DNA from: Galdieria partita
Taxonomy: Eukaryota > Rhodophyta > Bangiophyceae > Galdieriales > Galdieriaceae
NCBI GenBank assembly: GCA_025991245.1
Contig: BQMJ01000015.1
Span: forward strand, 62,001-126,000
Direction of reading: 5' to 3'
Length of the DNA: 64,000 nucleotides
Positions 19,144 through 28,816 of this stretch are shown here, piece after piece. A model generated the notes under the pieces. The model was not told the origin of the DNA. It searched no databases and saw only the letters and a list, made by a program, of their open reading frames with translations. Within the stretch, counting starts at the first letter, position 1. Every line of letters starts with the position of its first letter. The translations under genes and the position numbers were made by a program.

Positions 19144-21522
19144 TCACATGGATTGACTATTCAAACGATGACTCACCCATTGACAAAGTTGCATAGTAAA
19201 AGCTTTTCGTATACTTGTCCCGTCTACCCATCCCATCAACTGTTCTGTTTCATGTTCGATAACCAAAACTCGCTCTACTCCATGCAATATCAACTGATGA
19301 TATGCCGATGCCAACGAATCAGTATCTTCCACATATATCCAAGGTTGTGAACAAAAACTTGTCAAATTCTCATTCCATACATGAAATGGTACAGTAGAAT
19401 CCGACAGAATACTTTTGTTCATAGCATCCAACATTCGATTGGTCTGTTGATTGCGGTCTTCATTTTCGACTCCATGCAAGGTCATAGGATCGCTTTGAAA
19501 CATGGAAAAGAAGCCAAATGAAATATCACTCAATGAAAATACTCCTTTGATCTCTTTCAAATATATAACATTCGTCCCTCGAGTAGAAACAATGACTATT
19601 CCAAACATTTCATCTCTTTGCAACAGATAATTGACAGCATCCAGTAGCCTCATATCCACATGTAAACACACAAAGTTGTTATTCACAGCATTTCTCACCG
19701 ATATAAGTTGCAATAAACGTTGTTCTTCTGTCGACAGAGATTGTCCCAATTCAAAGGAAGGAGTAGTAATGTCTACAGAATTCCATAAACGTCCTTCCTC
19801 ATTTCTCTCAGGACGATCTTCTTCCTTTCCATTCCATTGGGAATAATCTATTTTGTCTCTCTTCTGAATAGTCCCTTTGGTTCCATCCCTAGTAGAACTG
19901 TTCCACTCTTTCACGTTTCGTCTCTTGGAAAATTCTAGTTGTACCGTTTCAACCAACCAAGATGATAGACCAGAACTTGCCATAAGTGGCAATACAATAC
20001 GATAATCACGAGTCAGCTCAAATAATAAAAGAGAACTTGTAAGAGGAGCACGAAATACTCCAGATAACACAGCAGCCATACCAACCATACTATAAGCAGG
20101 TGGACCCGCAATACGAATAATGTTGGACATTCCTGAGGTAATCCATGACCCAAAACTTTGATCCATTACATGCAAAAGGCCATAGTCTATTTGATCCAAT
20201 AATTTTGCATAACAGGCACCTAAAGTGGCACCTACAAATAATGTAGGAGCAAATGTTCCTCCTACTAGACCAGAGCCCAAGGACAGTGAAGTCACAATAG
20301 GCTTTAAAAGTAAAAGAGTAAAAAGTAACGGTAATGGAAAGTCGGAATCTGCCAACAACGCATCCAAAGTATCATAACCAAAGAATAGTATTTGAGGAAA
20401 GAACAACGCAACCAATCCATTCAAAAGACCTCCCAAAAAAGGCTTTGTTATGGTTGGAACAGAATTCATCCACTGTGAAATGGAGAGTTTGCCTTGAAAA
20501 AAGTTATTTCCCCACTGCAAAGAATATTTGAGACCTAAAGAAGCCACACCAGCTAAGAGACCCAATAAAAGATACAACGGAAGTTCCACAATAGGTGATA
20601 ATATCTCATATTTGGGTAATGAAAAGGCTGGACTGGATCCTAAGCCAGCCTGAGAAACCAAAGCAGACAATGCAGAGGATAACAACAACATAGCGACAGT
20701 AGAGTTTCCTGTTGCATCCAAACTGTTTCGAATGACAGACGAGCCAAGTACAATTTCCAAAGCAAAAAATACTCCGGCAATCGGAGCATTGAAACCTGCA
20801 GCAAAACCAGCAGCAGCGCCTGTCGCCAACACCCAAAGTTGCTTTTCAGAAGATAATCTAAACCAATGGGAACAAAATCGAGATACTGCAGCTCCTATTT
20901 CCACAGAAGGTCCTTCAGGGCCTAAAGAACAGCCAGTACCCAGAGTAACAATTGCAGCTGTATTTTTATAAAGTAATCGTGACAAATGCACAGACTTTCC
21001 TTGTTTTACTTGTTCGATAATCTCGTTGAGACCACCACCCAATTCCTGCTTTCTCCAACGTATCAAGCTAACGAGAAAGCCTCCTAATGTTGGTATAAAA
21101 ATAATATTGTATCTTCCAAACAAATACAATAGATTTCCAGCAAAGTGATCCCCGTATGACCACTCTGAAACTAGTCTTATGAGTGTTTTGAATAAAGTTA
21201 CTCCTGCACCACCACCAATGCCTACCAAGGCTGCCAGTAGTAAAAGTGAAGAGTCTGGAGGTAAAGCATTCCAAAAGGTAAATTTTCTCAAGTTTGAAGT
21301 GTTGGCCTTTGTAATCAAACCACTTGTGTCCTCCTTGGTTATTGTTCTCCAATCGAGACAATAGTAACAATATTTGCAACGCTTAGACCATCTCGCCCTT
21401 TTCCAAACCCTTATCTTATCTTCCCTATAACTATAAACAGTATTATTTTGTTTCTTTTTCAAGTAGCAAGAACCATTCCAAACTTTGCAGTTCTCAACAT
21501 AAGAACAAAAAGAGAATCTCAT
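19144..21522 (-). CDS. CLC chloride channel/antiporter, plant CLC-e/f-like, with CBS region
   Basis: A single exon of 792 residues from the first ATG. The N-terminal ~80 residues are basic and Cys/Tyr-rich, possibly a plastid transit peptide. The membrane part has CLC motifs: GTGCSLGPEGPSVEIG (gating Glu203; the GTGxSLGPEGP form is typical of cyanobacterial and plastid CLC-e/f), AAGFAAGFNAPIAGVFFALE, and SGLVGGTFAPTLFVGA. The first canonical GSGIP is replaced by the GGGLNEII variant, also usual for this clade. The C-terminal ~250 residues carry two CBS-like stretches around a low-complexity linker. The role is probably chloride or nitrate handling across a plastid or other internal membrane. 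Confidence 0.88.
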   Translation of the reverse strand: MRFSFCSYVENCKVWNGSCYLKKKQNNTVYSYREDKIRVWKRARWSKRCKYCYYCLDWRTITKEDTSGLITKANTSNLRKFTFWNALPPDSSLLLLAALVGIGGGAGVTLFKTLIRLVSEWSYGDHFAGNLLYLFGRYNIIFIPTLGGFLVSLIRWRKQELGGGLNEIIEQVKQGKSVHLSRLLYKNTAAIVTLGTGCSLGPEGPSVEIGAAVSRFCSHWFRLSSEKQLWVLATGAAAGFAAGFNAPIAGVFFALEIVLGSSVIRNSLDATGNSTVAMLLLSSALSALVSQAGLGSSPAFSLPKYEILSPIVELPLYLLLGLLAGVASLGLKYSLQWGNNFFQGKLSISQWMNSVPTITKPFLGGLLNGLVALFFPQILFFGYDTLDALLADSDFPLPLLFTLLLLKPIVTSLSLGSGLVGGTFAPTLFVGATLGACYAKLLDQIDYGLLHVMDQSFGSWITSGMSNIIRIAGPPAYSMVGMAAVLSGVFRAPLTSSLLLFELTRDYRIVLPLMASSGLSSWLVETVQLEFSKRRNVKEWNSSTRDGTKGTIQKRDKIDYSQWNGKEEDRPERNEEGRLWNSVDITTPSFELGQSLSTEEQRLLQLISVRNAVNNNFVCLHVDMRLLDAVNYLLQRDEMFGIVIVSTRGTNVIYLKEIKGVFSLSDISFGFFSMFQSDPMTLHGVENEDRNQQTNRMLDAMNKSILSDSTVPFHVWNENLTSFCSQPWIYVEDTDSLASAYHQLILHGVERVLVIEHETEQLMGWVDGTSIRKAFTMQLCQWVSHRLNSQSM

Positions 21523-21720
21523 GAACAAAATTGCTCAGATAGCCACCATCCAAAGAAACAGTCAAAGTGCTAACTTGAATCATTTCATATACATATTTTT
21601 ACATCGTATTGAAATTGGCAACTATTTGACTAAAAGTGCGATAGTCAGAATTACATTGAAGCGTAGAAAGGTGTGCTTCTGGATCATCTTCGAGAACGGT
21701 GCAGAGATATTGGGAGGGTA

Positions 21721-22770
21721 ATGGGGACAATCTTTTGCATCAGGTTTCATCTCATTCTGAAAGATATGAATGAAGATATATGCATAATATGTATGGAAAA
21801 CATAAACTTTGTACAGTTTATTCCATGTGAACATTGTATAGTTTGTGTGAGATGTGTTCACTTGCTTGAAAGCGACAAGTGTCCTCTTTGTAGGAGTATT
21901 GTGAAAGAAGTGAGTTACAACTCCTTGAATGATACTATTGTTTCCACAGAACAGGATGCAACTTGTCTCGATAAAGAACAATTAACTTGTTTCCAACGAA
22001 AGAAAGAAGCTGTTCAACTTTCTTTGAAACTTATTCAAGAACAGAGACAAATGATTGAGGATTTGGTCAGAAGCTTAACCTTTCATATAGTTGTTTGTGG
22101 TTTACAAGAGAAAGATATTTGTTCATTATCTCTTTCTCTTCAACTTTTGTATCCCGTTGTATCCGAGTGCAATATTATGCAGAAAGTCATCAATGAGTTA
22201 TGTTGTACAGAGACATTTCTCTGGTTCATATCGCAATCTCAGTCATTCTATATATTATTCCAACAAGGCCGATTCAAAAACATACTGGAATGGTTATGTC
22301 CTAACATTTCCATGTGGATGCCAAATATGGAGATAGACTCATATCCTATTCATTTGGAGACTGTTTCATTCTCGCAATTGGAATATCTCCCTCCTTCGAA
22401 TTCTTGTCCTTTTGCTGATGTTTTCGTTCTTTGTATCGACGCAAGATCAAAAGATTCACTCTGGAAAACACTTTTAGTAGACGAACAAATCAGAAAATGG
22501 AAAAGAAACCAACCCAGAATATGGTTAATTCAACATTATGATGCTATAGAATGTCAGTATGAACCACAAGCTGTTCAAAGAGCACAAGTAGAATGGATTT
22601 ATCGCAAAATGAGGCCCTGTGAACGACCAGTTGATATGTTATTTATGAAAGGTGAAGGTATATTTAAAATGTGGTTGAGAGAAGTAGCATTTCAAATGCT
22701 CGTTGCTGCTAAAGGAGTTCGTCGTTTATGCAAATGCAAACAAGAGTCTAAAATTTGTCAATGTATGTAA
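21721..22770 (+). CDS. RING-finger protein with novel C-terminal part
   Basis: 349 residues from the ATG at 21721; a second ATG at 21766 starts just before the RING. The RING is C-x2-C-x11-C-x-H-x3-C-x2-C-x8-C-x2-C (CIICMENINFV, CEHCIVCVRC, CPLC), with the H-x3-C spacing seen in IAP-type RINGs, so E3 ubiquitin-ligase activity is likely. The remaining ~280 residues match no family I can name. They contain a helical segment after the RING and end in a Cys-rich tail (CKCKQESKICQCM). It is divergent from the CLC gene across ~200 bp and followed after 53 bp by the next plus-strand gene. Confidence 0.7.
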   Translation: MGTIFCIRFHLILKDMNEDICIICMENINFVQFIPCEHCIVCVRCVHLLESDKCPLCRSIVKEVSYNSLNDTIVSTEQDATCLDKEQLTCFQRKKEAVQLSLKLIQEQRQMIEDLVRSLTFHIVVCGLQEKDICSLSLSLQLLYPVVSECNIMQKVINELCCTETFLWFISQSQSFYILFQQGRFKNILEWLCPNISMWMPNMEIDSYPIHLETVSFSQLEYLPPSNSCPFADVFVLCIDARSKDSLWKTLLVDEQIRKWKRNQPRIWLIQHYDAIECQYEPQAVQRAQVEWIYRKMRPCERPVDMLFMKGEGIFKMWLREVAFQMLVAAKGVRRLCKCKQESKICQCM

Positions 22771-22823
22771 GGTTTTGTTATATTTTATCTATCGGTCCAC
22801 TCTTCTAGTCTTGTTGGGTTAAA

Positions 22824-23354
22824 ATGAGAATATTAAAAGCGAAGAGCCTATTATGTTTCTGGTTTGTATGTTGTTTGTTGGTTCAAGTAAGTTGTGTAGA
22901 AAGGTTCTTCTGCTGAGTTTTGATGGAAACAATAAAGTTTGCGTCGAGTGAACCACTGGAAGCAACAACTTTCAACCAAGGTCGAGTCTCAGACATTTGT
23001 ATCTGTTCTTGTTGCATACACGGTGGTTCTAAGAGTTCAGTTTGTTCAGCAATTTCTCAAATGAGCACTAGTGTCCCGGACTGTGACACTTGTAGCTTGA
23101 CCTTATGTAACGAATCTTTTGGGAAACTGTGTGCCGCGAACGCTACTTTTACTCGAGCATACTGTGTAGGTAAGACACTTTCTATTCTATTTTAACGCTC
23201 AATCAACCGGAGTATAGAAAGGAATAGTGCTTTTTTGAAATTGGTTCCATATTCCTTTATATTTTTGATTATTCTCATGTTGTTGGTTGCCTTGTGTCTT
23301 GTCTCTATTCGAAGTTTCTATTCTCGCAGAAAGGCAGCTTATGATAGGATATAG
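22824..23354 (+). CDS. Small Cys-rich type I membrane protein (three exons), unknown
   Basis: Three exons (22824-22886, 22938-23169, 23218-23354; introns 51 and 48 nt) join in phase to 143 residues. Exon 1 encodes a signal peptide (KSLLCFWFVCCLLVQ). Exon 2 is an ectodomain with about 11 cysteines (DICICSCC, CDTC, LTLCNES, KLCAAN) and candidate N-glycosylation sites (NES, NAT). Exon 3 supplies one transmembrane helix (SFIFLIILMLLVALCLV) and a short basic tail (RSFYSRRKAAYDRI). The ordered signal-peptide, Cys-domain and TM layout, together with good GT-AG sites, makes chance unlikely. The family is unknown; Ly6-like or EGF-like folds cannot be shown. No single exon would pass a usual length filter. 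Confidence 0.65.
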
Positions 23355-23618
23355 TCCGTTACTCTGAGTTTTCAGGCTCGAAGAGAAAGCACACCTTTCG
23401 CCTTTATCCTGTTATTACTATTCACTTGTTTTGATAGAATGTCTTTTCCTATTTATCACTCTTGTGCGTGAAGATGAGTTGTATCATCCATGAGAAGAAA
23501 GTGTTTGTGGAGTATATTTATTTGGGCAAAGACGAAATTCATCGTCGTCAAGTTCATCTCCTTCCTTATATGAGGACAGCCGTTTGACCTACGGACTTGC
23601 TTTTACGTTTCAACGCTC

Positions 23619-24953
23619 ATGCGCAACATTGATTGCCGTTGTTCTTGTGAACAAGTGGACTGGTTGTTTGAATATCAATTTTGTTACCAACCTTACGATT
23701 TTGGCAAATATTTTTCTGCAGACCAACGGTTTCCGTCATCAAAGAGTTCAAGGCAGCGAAGAACAACAGCTATGATACAAAGCTTACCTTGGCGTTTTTG
23801 GAATTCTTACACGCAACAGCAAGAGCAAGACGGAAGACTCAAGCCCAACGTCTATTTCCCTACGACAAGGATGCAACTTTCCAACGGAAAAAATAACTCA
23901 ACTCAGTTATCTATTATGCCTGTAGCTAGCGTCATTGCCAACGTTGAAAGAATTCCCAAGTTCGGTTCGCATGTGTCGACCACGAGGGAAGATCCTGAGG
24001 ACGAAATGGACTCCCAACACAAGTTACCCAGTGTGTCGAAACAAAAGCAATTGGCGTCTCTATTAGCTGGTGGTTTTGCGGGTACTTTATCCGCTGCGGT
24101 GACTTGTCCATTGGAAGTTATCAAGACCAAATTGCAGAGCAGTAGTTCTAGCCATCTATCTCGTAACGGCTCCAAAGCCATGCAAGTAGCTATGCAGATT
24201 GCAAGTAAAGAAGGATTGCGCGGTTTTTTTCGAGGACTTGTTCCCACCTTGGTAGGTGTTATTCCAGCTCGGTCAACCTATTTTTGGGCATATACTACGA
24301 GTAAGACCATGATGCTTCAGAAGATAGGAGAAAGTCCTTTGGTGCATATGTGTTCCGCGGTGATAGCTGGTATGGTATCCAACACAATTACGAATCCTAT
24401 TTGGATGTTGAAGACTAGAATGCAGTTACAAGCTGGTGGAAATGGTGCCATTTTATATACCTCATATATAGATGCTTTTCAAAGAATTGTACGAGAAGAA
24501 GGTTTTCGTGGATTATATAAAGGTCTATCTGCTTCTTATTGGGGAGTGACTGAAGGTGCTATCCATTTTGTGGTATATGAACGTCTCAAGAAATGGATGT
24601 ATCAACAAAGGTCAACAGAACAAAGTCAAGAAAGATTATCGTCACTAGAATATTTGAGTATGGCAGCTCTATCCAAGTTGATTGCATCGGCTACCACATA
24701 TCCTCATGAAGTCGTTCGTACACGTTTAAGAGAACAAACTCCCATACCAGGAACGTTACCAAAGTATCGTGGTGTTCTACAGTCAATCCGAACGATAGCA
24801 CAAGAAGAAGGCATACAAGGTTTGTATTCCGGAATGGGTATGCATCTATTAAGAGTAGTTCCCAACACCGCAATCATGTTCTTAACCTTTGAGCTCGTAA
24901 GTCGTTGGATAGAAAATCATCCTCTGCTAAATAATAATTCGTCTGGAAAATAG
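23619..24953 (+). CDS. Mitochondrial carrier, pyrimidine-nucleotide (SLC25A33/36, RIM2)-like
   Basis: A single exon of 444 residues. The first in-frame ATG (23619) follows an in-frame stop. A second ATG at 23772 would remove 51 residues of unclear value. Three carrier repeats follow an acidic N-terminal extension, with signatures PLEVIKTK, PIWMLKTRMQLQ and PHEVVRTR. NPIWMLKTRMQ in repeat 2 is the hallmark of the SLC25A32/33/36 group (folate/FAD and pyrimidine nucleotide carriers). The protein lies in the inner mitochondrial membrane. Distinguishing a nucleotide from a folate/FAD carrier needs contact-site comparison, so the substrate is tentative. Confidence 0.85.
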   Translation: MRNIDCRCSCEQVDWLFEYQFCYQPYDFGKYFSADQRFPSSKSSRQRRTTAMIQSLPWRFWNSYTQQQEQDGRLKPNVYFPTTRMQLSNGKNNSTQLSIMPVASVIANVERIPKFGSHVSTTREDPEDEMDSQHKLPSVSKQKQLASLLAGGFAGTLSAAVTCPLEVIKTKLQSSSSSHLSRNGSKAMQVAMQIASKEGLRGFFRGLVPTLVGVIPARSTYFWAYTTSKTMMLQKIGESPLVHMCSAVIAGMVSNTITNPIWMLKTRMQLQAGGNGAILYTSYIDAFQRIVREEGFRGLYKGLSASYWGVTEGAIHFVVYERLKKWMYQQRSTEQSQERLSSLEYLSMAALSKLIASATTYPHEVVRTRLREQTPIPGTLPKYRGVLQSIRTIAQEEGIQGLYSGMGMHLLRVVPNTAIMFLTFELVSRWIENHPLLNNNSSGK

Positions 24954-25073
24954 TAAAAAGTTTTGTAATCTATAGTAAAAAAATAGTTTTATTTCAACCA
25001 CATTGATAATTCCTATGAACAAATGCCAAGCAATTACTTGCCACGAAAAAGTAAATGTGAAAACTTGTAACAA

Positions 25074-27002
25074 CTAGACACTCTGCCTTTCGAAAGAAGC
25101 ATTCCCAGCAGATGAAGTCCAGTCATTATTGTTTATCACATTTTCCATTGTGGAACAAGGAGATGCACGAGAACTTTGTTTCTGAGGCAATCCACTTGTT
25201 GCCACTTCAACCTTGAACATTTTCTTGTTCGCTTCTGCCACTCTGAATACTTCACTGTTAGTCACTGACTGTATTCCTTTTATGCCGTCTTTGAGGTCTG
25301 ACGATTGGATTATCGAAACAGGACGCCATTTATAAATATCTGGAGTACTTCTTGAACGAAACAATCGTATGCAGCCAGTATGGTTGCTCTTGCTATGTCT
25401 ACGCAGAACAAGTTCATCCAGCTTTTCCTCAAAAAGTTTCATTGCATATCGAACAAGATAGTCGTCCTCCGTAAGGTCCCAATGAGAAAAGTGTCGTACG
25501 GTAGATGGACTGCCAGGTGCACTCGCAGAAAAGACAAGATCTGAGCCAACACTACCACCTGCTGACTCTGATAGACCATCATAATCTAAAGAAAAGATGG
25601 GATCCCCACAGTCGGAATAACAACTGTGGATTTGCGTTGGAGTGCCAGAACACGGCACGTGTTCTTCGTCATACATAATATGAGAATTTCGTGCTTCGGT
25701 TGCTTCCACTGCCTCTCGCATGATGGAAGAGAACTCACTCTCTTCTGTCTCAGGGTCATGAACATAAACAAGACAACCCACTTCAAATAAAGTAAGATTC
25801 TTCGATATGGCTCTTTGAAGAAGAGCTGTCATAATACGCAAGATCCTTAAACTATTCCTTGACAGCCTCCCATCCGTTTCATCTAAAATAAGTCGGGCAT
25901 CCATTTCTCCATCTAGCGTTTCCGCATACCTCTTCACGTCTTCACAAATAGGCTCTTTCACTTGAGGCCAATCCATCCAAACTGGCCATGGATAACTTTG
26001 AAATTTATCCGGTAAAATAAAACCATGATCAATGGGCACCAAATGAAACACATTCTCGTTCATATCTTTGGTCACCAACAAGTTACCACCATGTCGGTCA
26101 CAGTTCAAAACTCGAAGGTCAAAAAATGCAATGCGCTGAACTGCGTCCACAGAGAATACACCTGGACCATAATCTTCTGCATCACCCACATTAGGAACAT
26201 ATACTTGAAATGCTCCAGTCTTCGTTTCTAAAGAGTCTTGACCATACAGATTGCTACCATTATCACCACCAAGATCGATATCGCAACTTGCCAAAACTGT
26301 TTGAGGAACCGCACAAAATACTCCATGATCTAACAAATAGGCAGCGACTTCTTTCAGTGCTCCTTGACCACTATTCTGGCAGCTATGGACTGCTGACAAC
26401 CAGGATCCTTGTTGCGAGCTCGAGCTATTCACTGTTCTGTTATTTTCCACAAAAGGTTCCTCATCTGAAGGTTTGAACACACCCAATACGTTTTGACTCG
26501 AAGTATTTTGTTTTAAAAAATAAGTACCCGATACACCACTTCGGGCGGGTCTTTCGGATTTCATAGTCCCGTTATCAAAAGCCAACGCTGTTGAATTAAC
26601 GGAACAAACTACGTCAGAAAAATCCCAAGGCTCAAAGGTCTTGGCAATGTGGCTACTCTGGTTAGACTTTGCACCTTGGGCCACTGAGCGACTTTGTTTG
26701 GCTTCTGCTCCACTATTCAACCATCTCAACGCTGCTCTTGAAAGCAACTGAAATGAGGCAGGGACTGAGAAAGGTTTTCCTTTCTTACAAGGGACCCCGT
26801 TTCTAGGTAACTCATTTTCCGAATCAACACCTTCCAGTTCATTTGTTTTCTCCAGTTCCAACACTTTTTGTGAAGACTCATAATCTTGTTGAAAGAAGTC
26901 GGGTACCTTTCGAGAGAAGGGGAAATCTGCGTCTCTACCAGATACTTTGTTCTCCTGGGTGTCTCGGTCTTGGGTACTATTCAGACCCCCAAGGGACGCC
27001 AT
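25074..27002 (-). CDS. Phosphatidylinositol 4-kinase gamma-type (PI3/4-kinase-like)
   Basis: A single exon of 642 residues. The kinase core has the type II/gamma PI4K layout: SGTYFLK (158-164), NVLGVFKPSDEEP with ATP-site Lys177, GALKEVAAYLLDHG, catalytic FFDLRVLNCDRHGGNLLV with Asp302, and metal-binding VPIDHG with Asp325. Plant PI4K-gamma proteins carry N-terminal ubiquitin-like domains; here the first ~150 residues are low-complexity without a visible UBL. A long Ser-rich C-terminal tail (~230 residues) may be regulatory. Some plant gamma members act as protein kinases rather than lipid kinases, so the substrate is open. A very different PI4-kinase (III beta) lies at the right end of the window. 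Confidence 0.85.
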   Translation of the reverse strand: MASLGGLNSTQDRDTQENKVSGRDADFPFSRKVPDFFQQDYESSQKVLELEKTNELEGVDSENELPRNGVPCKKGKPFSVPASFQLLSRAALRWLNSGAEAKQSRSVAQGAKSNQSSHIAKTFEPWDFSDVVCSVNSTALAFDNGTMKSERPARSGVSGTYFLKQNTSSQNVLGVFKPSDEEPFVENNRTVNSSSSQQGSWLSAVHSCQNSGQGALKEVAAYLLDHGVFCAVPQTVLASCDIDLGGDNGSNLYGQDSLETKTGAFQVYVPNVGDAEDYGPGVFSVDAVQRIAFFDLRVLNCDRHGGNLLVTKDMNENVFHLVPIDHGFILPDKFQSYPWPVWMDWPQVKEPICEDVKRYAETLDGEMDARLILDETDGRLSRNSLRILRIMTALLQRAISKNLTLFEVGCLVYVHDPETEESEFSSIMREAVEATEARNSHIMYDEEHVPCSGTPTQIHSCYSDCGDPIFSLDYDGLSESAGGSVGSDLVFSASAPGSPSTVRHFSHWDLTEDDYLVRYAMKLFEEKLDELVLRRHSKSNHTGCIRLFRSRSTPDIYKWRPVSIIQSSDLKDGIKGIQSVTNSEVFRVAEANKKMFKVEVATSGLPQKQSSRASPCSTMENVINNNDWTSSAGNASFERQSV

Positions 27003-27514
27003 CTAGTGTTCAACCCTCTCAAGTACCTGTTGTCTGTCAAAAGTAACAAACGGAGCAGACTTTTCTCAGAACTGACAAAACGGTTCAGTCCAACGTCTCC
27101 CGCTAAGTGAAGATACTCAGAATATCTAAGACATGTTACAAGATGCCCATGGCAGAATTGTCAGCTTCACAACCAAAAAGACACAATAGAAAAAAATTCA
27201 AAACTTGAAAACGGACACAATTTCAGCAAGTGGCGCTATGTCAAGTGTTGCACAACCCAATCCTCTCAATTTTGCATACGGTGTTCAGAGTCTCCTTTGG
27301 GTTATTTACAACGGATGGATGTGCTGAGGGTGCGGAAGATGGTTCGAGAAGAAGATCAGCATAAGAACAACAACAGGCCCCCAAGAGAAATGTGAGTGTC
27401 TATGGTTGGGGAAAAATGAATTCATGACGTGGCTTCACTGTTGACAGCGAGGCTAACAAGAACACATTTCTCTGTGTCTTTGAATAGAAATGATAGAAAT
27501 CTTTACAACTTTTG
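27003..27514. other. Divergent promoter region
   Basis: 512 bp between the gamma-type PI4K and the BAR-protein gene. Open frames here are short and antisense or out of phase with each other. No RNA gene or repeat was recognised. Confidence 0.5.
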
Positions 27515-28426
27515 ATGGGGCTGGTGTTTTCGAAGCCTCCTGCCACAAATCCTGAAGTGGATACTATAGCAGCAAGACTATTTGCCATTGATAAATGTAT
27601 CCTTGCAATCATACCAAAGTTGGAAAGTGCAACAGATAAATGGAAATCCTTGTTGCATGTCTCTCGAAGTTTATCCTCAGAGCTTACTGAAGTTTATGAG
27701 AAACATGCTGCTGAATATAAGACCGTAGACAGTTCTTTTCGTTCACTAGATGCGTTTCAGTCTTTCATGCAACAATTTCACAAGGACAATACAGTAACCA
27801 ATCATTGTATTCAGATACTCAAGTCCTATTCACAAGAAATATCAAACCTCAAAAATTCTTTAAAGAATAGGACAAGACATCAAGAAAAATACGAAAGTTT
27901 GAAGAAAAAATATGAGAATATACGGAATGAAACTCCCAAGAAGAAAAGGTTAGAAGAGCGAATGAGAGAAGCTGAAGAAGTATATCAAAAGTCTTCCAAC
28001 GCTCTCTTACAAAAGATGAATGAATTGTATCTGAAACATGCACAAGTCCTCGAGCATGCCTTGATTGGCTTGTGGCATTCAGATTTGAAACATGCCGAAG
28101 CATTTATGGACAATGCATATGCGATGAGAAAGGCAGTGGATGCCTTTTTGGATAAAGTAGCTAACAATGAAATGGATAAAATCAATTCCACCTGGTTGAA
28201 AGAGAAAACAAGCCCATATCCATCGAATGGTACAAAGTCGAGGGTGAGCGTAGCAAGCAAGTTACAGAAAAAGGACGAAACAACCTGGAAACCTTTAGTG
28301 AAACCTTCCATGGAGGGTTCCACAATCTCTACTTTGGACAGCAATAACGAAGAGCAGGAGAAGAGCCAAGAGGAGACATCCATGTATATCACTCAAAACT
28401 CAAGTCAAACGATTCCTGTTGCTTGA
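27515..28426 (+). CDS. BAR-domain protein with probable N-myristoylation site
   Basis: A single exon of 303 residues. The N-terminus MGLVFSK fits the N-myristoylation consensus (Gly2, Ser6). Residues ~15-230 are three long amphipathic helices with the BAR pattern: FRSLDAFQSFMQQF, LKNSLKNRTRHQEKYESLKKK and an ALLQKMNELYLKHAQVL helix. BAR dimers sense or bend membranes, and a myristoyl anchor would tether this one to the cytosolic leaflet. The C-terminal ~75 residues are disordered and Ser/Lys-rich. The BAR assignment rests on helix pattern and length rather than a unique motif, so a related coiled-coil fold is possible. Confidence 0.7.
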   Translation: MGLVFSKPPATNPEVDTIAARLFAIDKCILAIIPKLESATDKWKSLLHVSRSLSSELTEVYEKHAAEYKTVDSSFRSLDAFQSFMQQFHKDNTVTNHCIQILKSYSQEISNLKNSLKNRTRHQEKYESLKKKYENIRNETPKKKRLEERMREAEEVYQKSSNALLQKMNELYLKHAQVLEHALIGLWHSDLKHAEAFMDNAYAMRKAVDAFLDKVANNEMDKINSTWLKEKTSPYPSNGTKSRVSVASKLQKKDETTWKPLVKPSMEGSTISTLDSNNEEQEKSQEETSMYITQNSSQTIPVA

Positions 28427-28816
28427 ATCATTTTTCTATAAACAAGTTGATATGAATTGAATAAATCATCCGTTTGATAGTATGTGGCATCGTTTTCGAG
28501 CATTTATATGAGTTGCATTGTCAACAAGTGCAGTAAATAGCACATATAATCAAGAGTGGCAGATGTGAAGTGAATATCATTGGTAAATGCTTTCTATATT
28601 ATTCCTTTCTTTTTTCAGCTTAAGTAGTTGTAAGGAAAATAAGAGCCATCTACGAGGGTATCTAATGAAGACATAGATAAATACAGACAGCCAACCCAGT
28701 AACTGCATACACAAGTTATCGGCGTTGTTTGTCTACTATAAGGAATGTAATGTAGGCCAAAGTGTTTGTGTTTTCGACAAGTTCCTATGGAGAATTGACG
28801 AGAGCAACGAAACTAA
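28427..28816. other. Intergenic spacer
   Basis: 390 bp between two plus-strand genes, presumably the 3' UTR of the BAR gene and the promoter of the next. AT-rich, with no gene, RNA or repeat recognised. Confidence 0.5.
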
